Below, in pieces: positions 1 to 5,610 of a DNA stretch of 5,610 bases. Under the pieces are notes generated by a model, which searched no databases, had not been told where the DNA came from, and saw only the letters and a program-made list of their open reading frames with translations. Numbering within the stretch: the first letter of the stretch is position 1; each line of letters begins with the position of its first letter. The DNA is from Verrucomicrobiota bacterium (GTDB lineage: Bacteria; Verrucomicrobiota; Verrucomicrobiia; Limisphaerales; UBA1096). A program made the position numbers and the translations under genes. The stretch is from NCBI GenBank assembly GCA_015658765.1, contig DQOE01000356.1, positions 1 through 5,610 of the forward strand, read 5' to 3'.

Positions 1-252
1 AACGACCGCATTGTGCCGATAGATAGCGCCAAGAAGGCATTAGACACGGCTTGTCGCAGATTGAAATATCAGAGGTACACTCATCATTCATTCAGGCACC
101 TGTTTGCGACACAGGCAATTGAGAGCGGTGTGGACATACCCACGGTGGCAAAATGGATGGGCCATGTGGATGGTGGCGCCCTCCTGATGAAAACTTACGG
201 ACATCTGCGCGACGAGCACAGTCGCGAGATGGCCGGGAAAGTAAGCTTCTAG
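1..252 (+). CDS. Tyrosine recombinase (phage-type integrase), C-terminal end, cut by the window start
   Basis: The frame is open from base 1 to the TAG at 250-252 and gives 83 residues, so the start lies outside the window. An internal GTG at 13 could be called as a start but is not credible, because the catalytic domain would be cut. Visible motifs of the tyrosine recombinase (phage integrase) catalytic domain, counted from base 1, are HxxR (H29-S-F-R32), the GH box (G54-H55 in KWMGHVDG) and the nucleophile Tyr66 in the TYGHLR context. The first catalytic Arg and the N-terminal DNA-binding domain would lie upstream. The tail after Tyr66 (DEHSREMAGKVSF) looks like a natural end. Such enzymes cut and rejoin DNA through a 3'-phosphotyrosine bond and move integrative elements or resolve dimers. 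The TYGHL context suits a mobile-element integrase better than XerC/D, but this is inference. Its stop codon abuts an orphan protein fragment, see 255-845. Confidence 0.9.
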   Translation, partial: NDRIVPIDSAKKALDTACRRLKYQRYTHHSFRHLFATQAIESGVDIPTVAKWMGHVDGGALLMKTYGHLRDEHSREMAGKVSF

Positions 253-254
253 AG

Positions 255-845
255 GTGGAGGGAGTTGATCCGGGGCCAGGATCGCAGGCGCAGAGGGTAG
301 TTAGTGCATCTGGAGAGAAGTGGAGGGTGCAGATAGAGTTGAAGCCATCGCAGCAGACAGCGAGTTCTGCGGTGGAGGAGGTGGTTGAGGAAGGCTGGGA
401 GGTTAGCGGGATCAACGAGGATGGGTTTTACGATTCAAAGAACCGGAAGGTGAAGTGGGGGCCGTGGTTGCGATCACAGGCCAAGAAGGCCAGGACGCTG
501 GAGTATGAGTTGAGTGCACCGGAAGGTTTTAGTGGGGTGATCACCCTGAAGGGAGTGGCGAGTTTTGACGGCTCAAAGGCCGAGATCCAGGGGGATGATC
601 AAATAGAGGTCGAGGGTGATATTGCAGCCAATATACTCATCACAGAAATTCAAAAGATGCCGTTTGGGTTTAGCTTCACCGCCGAGAATGAAAAGACCTA
701 CATTGTCGAGGTGACACAGGACTTCAAGCAGTGGGGTGAGCTTCAAAGTTACAACGGTACCGGCCAACCGGTAAAGTTTACCGACCTAAGGCAGCCCAAT
801 GTTCCCTTCAAGAGGAACTATTACCGGATCAAGTTTGTGGAGTAA
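255..845 (+). CDS. Orphan C-terminal module of a secreted/surface protein, probably 5'-truncated
   Basis: The reading frame ends at TAA 843-845. It can be extended upstream to an ATG at 153, but residues read from 153 to about 245 are the out-of-frame shadow of the integrase. The first usable codon outside the integrase is GTG 255, giving 196 residues. No signal peptide and no convincing ribosome binding site are present, so I read this as the tail of a larger gene. Two modules are visible. Residues about 20-115 form a beta-rich domain with the pattern VQIELKP, GWEVSGI, KVKWGPW (65-71), LEYELSAPEGFSG and GVASFDG. Residues about 137-196 carry FSFTAENEKTYIVEVTQDF and end in FKRNYYRIKFVE. From memory both modules sit at the extreme C-terminus of large extracellular proteins in Verrucomicrobiota; the first resembles DUF11-like repeats. 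Function is unknown, perhaps adhesion or anchoring. It may be untranslated relic DNA, or weakly coupled to the integrase, whose stop lies 2 bases upstream of GTG 255. Confidence 0.6.
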   Translation: MEGVDPGPGSQAQRVVSASGEKWRVQIELKPSQQTASSAVEEVVEEGWEVSGINEDGFYDSKNRKVKWGPWLRSQAKKARTLEYELSAPEGFSGVITLKGVASFDGSKAEIQGDDQIEVEGDIAANILITEIQKMPFGFSFTAENEKTYIVEVTQDFKQWGELQSYNGTGQPVKFTDLRQPNVPFKRNYYRIKFVE

Positions 846-970
846 GCTGCGCTGTTTCTTCTTTATATCGAGCCCCAGCAATCTCCTTTGGGCAGATTTT
901 GTAAGAGGAGAAATCCATACATAACCGAAGCCCCTGCTCAAATCGCTGACCCCCGCCCCCATTGGGTTAA

Positions 971-1309
971 TCAACGAGCGGAACCAATCGAGATAACATT
1001 CTCTTGAGCCTTTGGTTCAATTGAGAACCAGTTCCTAGCCTGGGTTTGTGTGACGAGTTCCAGGTAGTTACGAAAGATGATGTCGGGACTGTTGCCCGCT
1101 TCCTGGGCCACCTGGTTGGCGTCCTTCACTATTGCCATGCGGTAGCTTATGAAGCTGTGTCGCAGCGCGTTCTGTTCCCACTTCACCTCGGCGTTGAGCG
1201 CAACAGGCCGTTGGGATTCGTAGAAGTAATCATGGCCATGCGGCCACACGGGACCCGACTTCTTCAAGTAAGGCGCAAGCCAGGCGGCGAGGTTCTCGCT
1301 GATCGGCAC
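971..1309 (-). pseudogene. Second tyrosine recombinase, C-terminal remnant lacking its N-terminal part
   Basis: The minus-strand frame ends at TGA 971-973. Using GTG 1309 as a nominal start it gives 112 residues, but homology-like sequence seems to begin slightly further upstream, with TRLVPI read through the GTG, so this is a broken gene and not a true start. Visible are the strand before the catalytic helix (VPISENLAAWLAPY), the second-Arg box N47-A-L-R50-H-S-F, the GNSP box (N73) in place of the usual GH, and the putative nucleophile Tyr82 in FRNYLELV. Asn at the first His of HxxR and GNSP in place of GH are features I recall from a recombinase subfamily common in Verrucomicrobiota, so they need not mean loss of activity. 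What does mean loss is that the first catalytic Arg and the whole DNA-binding domain are missing: the frame meets a stop at 1406-1408 with no further recognisable sequence. It points opposite to the integrase at 1-252 and belongs to a different subfamily. Confidence 0.72.
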
Positions 1310-1363
1310 TAGTCGTGTGACTGGCTGGTTGCGTCTTGCTTGGCCAAGCGAAAAAGGAGGTGG

Positions 1364-1378
1364 ATTGGCATTGCCAAT
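1364..1378. promoter_or_regulatory. Perfect 7-1-7 inverted repeat upstream of the cytochrome operon
   Basis: ATTGGCA, one base, TGCCAAT. The repeat is perfect over 15 bases and centred about 37 bases before the ATG at 1408. Size, symmetry and position would suit a small dimeric repressor site. It could also be chance or a leftover of the recombinase remnant. I could not place a convincing -35/-10 pair near it, so the regulatory reading is weak. Confidence 0.25.
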
Positions 1379-1407
1379 TTCCGGTATTGGCTTAGACTTT
1401 GCCAGTC

Positions 1408-3390
1408 ATGATGAAGTTGGCGTTTGCCGCATCATTTCTTGTTACACTGGCGTTTGGCCAAGCGGAAGTTTGGGCTGAGGATCAGCAGTCCCAGGCACAG
1501 GTAAATTTCTTCGAGGAAAAAATTCGCCCCGTGCTGGCGGCAAAGTGCTACAAGTGCCACTCCGAGCGTGCACGGAAAATAAAGGGCAAACTCAAGCTCG
1601 ACTCGCGTGAGGCCATTCTCAAGGGCGGCACCGAGGGCACCTCCGTTATCGTCGGTAAACCGGACGAAAGCCTGCTGATCATCGCAATCCGGCATCAGAA
1701 TGAATGGGAAATGCCGCCCGAGGAGAAGCTGCCCGACGCGGTTGTCGCTGATTTCACCAAGTGGATTGCCGAGGGGGCATATTTCCCGTCCAACGTCCCG
1801 GTCAAGGCCGATCATAATTGGTGGGAACTTGTCGCAACGGAGAAACTGCTCGCCAAGGACAAGCCGGTTCGGCAGGCGGTGGATCATTATGTTGGGGAAA
1901 AACTAAAGGCCGACAACGTCAAGCCGGTTTCTGCAGCAGACGACTCCACGTTCATCCGCCGTGTCACGCTCGATCTTGCAGGGCGCATCCCTACCGCGTC
2001 GGAGGTACAGGACTATGTGCAGTCGAGCGAGCCGAATAAAAAAACCAAGCTTGTGGATCGATTGTTGGTGTCAGAGAGCTTTCATCGGCAACAGGTGGCA
2101 GAGTTTATCTGGCTGCTGAACAACGGTCGGGACGATGGGTTTCGTGGTTACCTTGAGAAGGCGTTTGCGGACAACCGCTCGTGGGACAATGTGTTCAAGG
2201 AGATCATTCTTGCTAAGGCTGATACCGAGGCCGTGAAGGGCGCGGAGAAATTTTATCGTAACCGCATCAACGACCTCGACCGATTGACGAACGACGTCAG
2301 CGTGAATTTCTTCGGCGTGAACGTCAGTTGCGCGAAGTGCCACGATCATCCCGAGGTGCCGGGTTGGAAGCAGGATCACTACTACGGCATGAAATCGTTT
2401 TTCAATCGCACCTTTGAGAACGGCAACCACATCGGCGAACGCGAGTACGGCCTGGTGAGTTTCAAGACCACCGCGGGTGTCGAGAAGAAGGCGCGGTTGA
2501 TGTTCCTCTCCGGGGCAGCGGTCGAGGAACCGGTCTCAAAGGAGCCGGATAAAAAAGCCAAGGAGGAACAGAAGAAAAAATTTGAGCTGTTAAAGAAGGA
2601 GAACAAGCCGGTACCGCCCCCGACGTTCAGTCGCCGTGAGCAGTTGATTCGGGTGGGGCTGAAGCCGGGTGAAACCGGGTTCTTCTCACGGGCGATCGTG
2701 AATCGTCTTTGGCACCGCTTCATGGGTTACGGGTTGGTGATGCCGCTCGACCAGATGCATGGCGCGAATCCCCCAAGCCACCCGGAGTTGCTCGATTGGC
2801 TGGCCCGTGACTTTGCCGGGAACGACTACGATCTGCGCCGCACCATTCGCGGGTTGGTGCTGAGCGACACGTACGCGCGCGACAGTCGTTGGCGGGGCGG
2901 GGAACGGCCGTCGCCGGTTTACTTTGCCGTGGCCCGACCGAGGGCGCTGACGCCGACCCAGTACGGCAGCGCGCTGGTCTTCGCCGCGACCGACCCGGAT
3001 CAACTTGCCCCTTCGGAAAAGCCGGAGGACTTGGCCAAGCGTTTCGCTGATCTGGAGAAGAAAGGCGAGAACTTGGCCAAGCGCTTCGATCGTCCGGACG
3101 ACACGTTTCAGGTCAGCGTCGACGAGGCGTTATACTTCAGCAACAGCGAACAGGTGCAGCGCGATCTGCTCGGTGAGGGCGGCAAACTGCTGGGACAGGT
3201 GCTGAAAACCGAGGGCTTGGCCAAGCGCTTGGAGGTGGCTTTTTTGAATACACTTTCCCGGAAACCGTCCCCGGAGGAATACGAGAAACTGAACCAATAT
3301 CTCGAGGCCCGCAAAGCGGACGAAAAGGGTGCCTGGCAGCAGGTGCTCTGGGCGCTGATGACCAGCTCCGAGATGCGGTTCAACCGTTGA
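1408..3390 (+). CDS. Planctomycete-type cytochrome c protein with DUF1549 and DUF1553 (PSCyt1-PSCyt2-PSD1)
   Basis: Secreted di-haem-type protein of 660 residues. I start it at ATG 1408. TTG 1399 and ATG 1411 are also in frame, an in-frame stop sits at 1393-1395, and no Shine-Dalgarno lies close to any of the three. Residues 1 to about 24 are a Sec signal peptide (MMK, hydrophobic core, cleavage likely after VWA). PSCyt1 follows (about 30-105) with FFEEKIRPVLAAKCYKCHS and haem motif C47-Y-K-C50-H51. DUF1549 spans about 155-350, with FIRRVTLDLAGRIPT near 182 and a second haem motif C308-A-K-C311-H312-DHP. A Lys/Glu-rich linker lies at about 376-405. DUF1553 runs from about 406 towards the end, with FFSRAIVNRLWHRF near 425 and HPELLDWLARDF. 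It is shorter than many relatives, which often carry extra carbohydrate-binding or LamG-like domains. The next gene follows after 4 bases. The haem ligands suggest electron transfer outside the cytoplasm; the substrate is unknown. Confidence 0.93.
   Translation: MMKLAFAASFLVTLAFGQAEVWAEDQQSQAQVNFFEEKIRPVLAAKCYKCHSERARKIKGKLKLDSREAILKGGTEGTSVIVGKPDESLLIIAIRHQNEWEMPPEEKLPDAVVADFTKWIAEGAYFPSNVPVKADHNWWELVATEKLLAKDKPVRQAVDHYVGEKLKADNVKPVSAADDSTFIRRVTLDLAGRIPTASEVQDYVQSSEPNKKTKLVDRLLVSESFHRQQVAEFIWLLNNGRDDGFRGYLEKAFADNRSWDNVFKEIILAKADTEAVKGAEKFYRNRINDLDRLTNDVSVNFFGVNVSCAKCHDHPEVPGWKQDHYYGMKSFFNRTFENGNHIGEREYGLVSFKTTAGVEKKARLMFLSGAAVEEPVSKEPDKKAKEEQKKKFELLKKENKPVPPPTFSRREQLIRVGLKPGETGFFSRAIVNRLWHRFMGYGLVMPLDQMHGANPPSHPELLDWLARDFAGNDYDLRRTIRGLVLSDTYARDSRWRGGERPSPVYFAVARPRALTPTQYGSALVFAATDPDQLAPSEKPEDLAKRFADLEKKGENLAKRFDRPDDTFQVSVDEALYFSNSEQVQRDLLGEGGKLLGQVLKTEGLAKRLEVAFLNTLSRKPSPEEYEKLNQYLEARKADEKGAWQQVLWALMTSSEMRFNR
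3029..3227 (+). repeat. Three in-gene copies of an 11-base palindromic word encoding LAKR
   Basis: TTGGCCAAGCG occurs at 3031-3041, 3073-3083 and 3217-3227, each time read as Leu-Ala-Lys-Arg. The first two sit in a direct repeat of 18 bases with one mismatch (3029-3046 and 3071-3088, 42 bases apart), giving LAKRF twice, 14 residues apart. The third extends into two overlapping 12-base palindromes (3215-3226 and 3221-3232). Two more copies outside this stretch, at 1340-1350 and 1454-1464, are not read as LAKR. Confidence 0.7.
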
Positions 3391-3394
3391 TACC

Positions 3395-4708
3395 ATGACT
3401 CAATCACATAACTTCTGTGGATCACACGAGCACGACATCAGTCGCCGCTCGTTTCTTGGTGGGTTGAGCGCCGTGGGTGCCGGCCTGCTGGGCACCAGTG
3501 GCGCGGTCAACACCTTCGCCGCGGATGGCCTCAACGCCGCGCTCAAGAAAAGCAACAAGCGGGTGATCCTGCTTTGGCTTGCCGGCGGGGCCAGCCAGCT
3601 CGAGACCTGGGATCCCAAGCCGGGCGCACCGACCGGCGGTCCGTTTGCCGACACCCCGACTGACATCCCCGGCGTTCACATCAGTGAACTGATGCCGAAG
3701 ATGGCCAAACGGATGAAGCACTCCTGCATCATTCGCTCGCTCAACACCAAGGACGGCGGCCACGGCGGCGGCGCGGACCTGATGCTGCGCGGACGCCGCG
3801 ACGAGCCGACATTGAAGTATCCCGACCTCGGCGCGGTGGTTGCCAAGGAGCTGGGCCGGATGGACAGTCAGGTGCCTGACTATGTGAATTTTTACACCAG
3901 CACGGAGGGCCGCGGCTCGGCCAAGACGACGCCCGGTTTTCTCGGTGCGCGTTACGGAGCGATCAACCTGTACGACGGCAAAAAACTTTCGCTCCCGAAC
4001 ATCGAAAAACTGGACAGCGTCACCAAGGGCGACCACGAGGCCCGGGCGGATCTTCGCAACTTTCTCAGCAGCCGGTTCGATCAGGGGCGCGGCCTGGCCT
4101 CGGTGAAAAGTCACGCGGCCGCCTACGCCCGCGTGCACGGATTGATGAGCTGCGAAAAGCTCTTCGATATTTCCGACGAGCCGCAATACATCAAGGACAT
4201 GTATGGGCCGACCCAGTTTGCCGAGCAGACGATCATGGCGCGTCGCATGGTGGAGGCGGGGGTGCCGTTCGTGCGCGTCTCCCGCGCCTGGTGGGACAGC
4301 CACGGGCAAAATTTTGAGACTCACCTCGAGATGGTGCCTGAGCTGGACCGCGTGTTGTCGGCGTTGATCGACGACCTTAAGCAACGCGGCATGCTCGAGG
4401 ATACACTTGTCGTGACCATGGGCGAATTTGGTCGGACACCGAAGATCAACGGCAGCCTTGGGCGCGACCATTTTGCGACCGCGTGGAGCGCGTCGCTGCA
4501 CGGCGGCCGGACGGTGCCCGGCGCGGTCTACGGCAAGACTGATGCCAAGGGCGAGCGCGTGGTTGAGGGCGAGATCGGCGCCGGCGAAATGTTTGCGACC
4601 ATCCTCGAGGCGGCCGGGATCGACCACAAGCGCGAGTACCACGTTGGCGCGCGACCAATCCCGCTGGTGAACCCCGGCATCAAACCGGTGAGCGAATTGA
4701 TCGCCTAA
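3395..4708 (+). CDS. DUF1501 protein with twin-arginine signal (alkaline phosphatase/sulfatase-like fold)
   Basis: Protein of 437 residues starting at ATG 3395, 4 bases after the previous stop. There is no Shine-Dalgarno, so translation is probably coupled to the upstream gene. Residues 16-21 (SRRSFL) with the following hydrophobic stretch form a Tat signal, likely cleaved near TFA-AD (about 42-43), so the protein should be exported folded, often a sign of a bound cofactor or metal. Family motifs in order are LLWLAGGASQLETWDPKP (60-76, with E70 and D73), the GGHGGGADLM region, WWDSHGQNF (D301, H303), MGEFGRTPKIN (E344, R347) and GRDHF (D358, H359). DUF1501 is, as I recall, placed with the alkaline phosphatase/sulfatase superfamily, and the Asp/His pairs are plausible metal ligands; catalytic activity is not demonstrated by the sequence. 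The length is normal for the family. DUF1501 genes are regular partners of DUF1549/DUF1553 cytochromes in Planctomycetota and Verrucomicrobiota, and the order seen here is standard. Confidence 0.93.
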   Translation: MTQSHNFCGSHEHDISRRSFLGGLSAVGAGLLGTSGAVNTFAADGLNAALKKSNKRVILLWLAGGASQLETWDPKPGAPTGGPFADTPTDIPGVHISELMPKMAKRMKHSCIIRSLNTKDGGHGGGADLMLRGRRDEPTLKYPDLGAVVAKELGRMDSQVPDYVNFYTSTEGRGSAKTTPGFLGARYGAINLYDGKKLSLPNIEKLDSVTKGDHEARADLRNFLSSRFDQGRGLASVKSHAAAYARVHGLMSCEKLFDISDEPQYIKDMYGPTQFAEQTIMARRMVEAGVPFVRVSRAWWDSHGQNFETHLEMVPELDRVLSALIDDLKQRGMLEDTLVVTMGEFGRTPKINGSLGRDHFATAWSASLHGGRTVPGAVYGKTDAKGERVVEGEIGAGEMFATILEAAGIDHKREYHVGARPIPLVNPGIKPVSELIA

Positions 4709-4711
4709 TCC

Positions 4712-4716
4712 GGAGG
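4712..4716 (+). promoter_or_regulatory. Shine-Dalgarno site GGAGG for the WD40 gene
   Basis: GGAGG lies 4 bases before ATG 4721, in the 12-base gap after the DUF1501 stop. It is the only clear ribosome binding site placed properly for a gene in this operon, and it fixes the start of the WD40 gene. Confidence 0.75.
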
Positions 4717-4720
4717 AAAA

Positions 4721-5610
4721 ATGGAAGCGGAACTCAACACCAACTTTGTTTCCAAAAAGGAACTGAACCATGGACACATCGCGTTCAGCATGGCGCGCAT
4801 TCCCGGTTCCGAGCACTACTATCATGGCGCCTCCGACTCGGGAGTGTATCAGGTGGATCACGCCGATGAAAAGCCGGAGGCCAAGCGGTTCACCGCCGAG
4901 GGTCACACCAGCTACATAATCGGCATGGCACTCAACTCGCGCCACCTTTTCACCGGCGGTTGGGACAAACATTTGATTTGGTGGGACCGCGAAACCGGAA
5001 AGGCCGTTCGCAAACAGAAAGACCACGACAAATGGCTGCGCGGCGTGGAGATTTCCCCGTGCGGCAAACAACTCGCCACCGTGGCCGACGACATGGTGTG
5101 CCGCATCTGGTCCACCGAGACTGGCAGCCTGCTGGCGGAACTGAAAGGGCACGAGGCCAAGACGCCCAACAACTACCCGAGCATGCTGTTCTGCGCGCGG
5201 TATTCGCTGGACGGTTCGCGCCTGGCCACCGGCGACAAGGTCGGGCACATCGTCATCTGGGACACCGAATCATTCAAGCCGCTGAAAACTCTCGATGCAC
5301 CGGGCCACTACACTTGGGATCCCAAGGCTCGCCGCCACTCGATCGGCGGCCTGCGCAGTCTCGCGTTCTCGCCGGACACCAAACAATTGTACACCGGCGG
5401 CATCCACAAAATCGGTAACGTCGATCATCTAGGCGCCAAGGCGCGGATCGAGATGTTTGACATCGACACGGGCGAGTCGCTGGCCGTGCTCAGCGGGAGC
5501 GACAAATGCAAGGGCCTCGTTGAGCACATGGAATTTCACCGCGACGGCAAATGGCTGGTCGCCGGCGGGGGAGATCACAAGGGCTGGTTGCTCTTCGTGG
5601 ATCCCAGCCA
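4721..5610 (+). CDS. WD40 repeat beta-propeller protein, 3' end beyond the window
   Basis: My own translation from ATG 4721 stays open for 296 codons to the window end, so the gene is partial. There is no signal peptide or membrane segment at the N-terminus, which begins MEAELNTNF, suggesting a cytoplasmic protein unless exported with a partner. WD40 repeats are visible as successive blades: about 17-47 (weak), 61-93 (GHTSYI to WWDRETG), 102-135 (DHDKWLRGVEISPCGK to IWSTETG), 143-184 (GHEAKTP to IWDTES), 206-251 (SLAFSPDTKQLYTGG to MFDIDTG) and 266 onward (MEFHRDGKWLVAGG). Blade five has a long inner loop, about residues 228-242. WD40 propellers are protein-binding scaffolds with no catalysis of their own. 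Position after DUF1501, in the same direction and with a proper ribosome binding site, marks it as the third gene of the operon, a common arrangement in this lineage. Which protein it binds is unknown. Confidence 0.92.
   Translation, partial: MEAELNTNFVSKKELNHGHIAFSMARIPGSEHYYHGASDSGVYQVDHADEKPEAKRFTAEGHTSYIIGMALNSRHLFTGGWDKHLIWWDRETGKAVRKQKDHDKWLRGVEISPCGKQLATVADDMVCRIWSTETGSLLAELKGHEAKTPNNYPSMLFCARYSLDGSRLATGDKVGHIVIWDTESFKPLKTLDAPGHYTWDPKARRHSIGGLRSLAFSPDTKQLYTGGIHKIGNVDHLGAKARIEMFDIDTGESLAVLSGSDKCKGLVEHMEFHRDGKWLVAGGGDHKGWLLFVDPS

Noticed and set aside
153..254. Upstream extension of the orphan C-terminal module to ATG 153
   Set aside because: These codons overlap the integrase catalytic motifs out of frame, and the peptide they give shows no domain. 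The extension is treated as an integrase shadow.
882..911. Possible terminator stem TCTCCT/AGGAGA after the orphan module
   Set aside because: A six-base stem with an 18-base loop and no following T-run is not a rho-independent terminator.
786..974. Minus-strand frame of 62 residues starting at TTG 974 just after the recombinase remnant
   Set aside because: Rare start codon, no ribosome site, overlap with the 3' end of the plus-strand module, and no family resemblance.
1013..1030. Hairpin TGGTTC/GAACCA
   Set aside because: It lies inside the coding frame of the recombinase remnant, has no T-tract, and is short enough to be chance.
1046..1312. Plus-strand frame of 88 residues
   Set aside because: It lies opposite the recombinase remnant, whose minus-strand translation carries clear NALRH, GNSP and Tyr motifs; no domain is visible in the plus-strand reading.
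3422..5248. Minus-strand open frame of 608 residues opposite the DUF1501 and WD40 genes
   Set aside because: It is antisense to two genes with clear family motifs on the plus strand, it spans their junction, and its translation shows no recognisable domain. Long antisense frames are expected in GC-rich coding DNA.

Overview
The window reads as chromosomal DNA from the Planctomycetota-Verrucomicrobiota group, more likely Verrucomicrobiota. Two things point there. The right half carries the cluster typical of these phyla: a planctomycete-type cytochrome c protein with DUF1549 and DUF1553, then a DUF1501 protein with a twin-arginine signal, then a WD40 protein. The left part holds a C-terminal module (KWGP motif, then a 'Y-x-VE-x-T-x-DF-x-x-W' tail) that I recall mainly from large secreted proteins of Verrucomicrobiota. 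The family calls rest on motif reading; no search was run.

Left part (1 to about 1400), a recombination scar. Positions 1-252 are the 3' end of a plus-strand tyrosine recombinase with its HxxR, GH and Tyr motifs intact. Directly after its stop codon comes an open frame (255-845) that looks like the last 196 residues of a secreted or surface protein with no natural beginning. Positions 846-970 hold nothing I can identify. Positions 971 to about 1340 on the minus strand are the C-terminal remnant of a second tyrosine recombinase of a different subfamily. This part is visibly less GC-rich than the right half.

Right part (1408-5610), a tight co-directional operon. The DUF1549/DUF1553 cytochrome protein (1408-3390) is followed after 4 bases by the DUF1501 protein (3395-4708), and after 12 bases, including a good Shine-Dalgarno, by a WD40 protein (4721 to beyond the window end). 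The first carries a Sec-type signal peptide and two CxxCH haem motifs, the second a Tat signal. The visible part of the third has no signal peptide. The first two proteins are therefore predicted to act outside the cytoplasm, possibly as a redox and hydrolase-like pair. The role of this gene set is not established, and I assign no substrate.

The most unusual signals are an 11-base word centred on a palindrome (TTGGCCAAGCG) found five times in and just before the cytochrome gene, in several reading frames, and the two opposed recombinase remnants flanking an orphan protein C-terminus. I see no CRISPR array, rRNA, tRNA or convincing rho-independent terminator.
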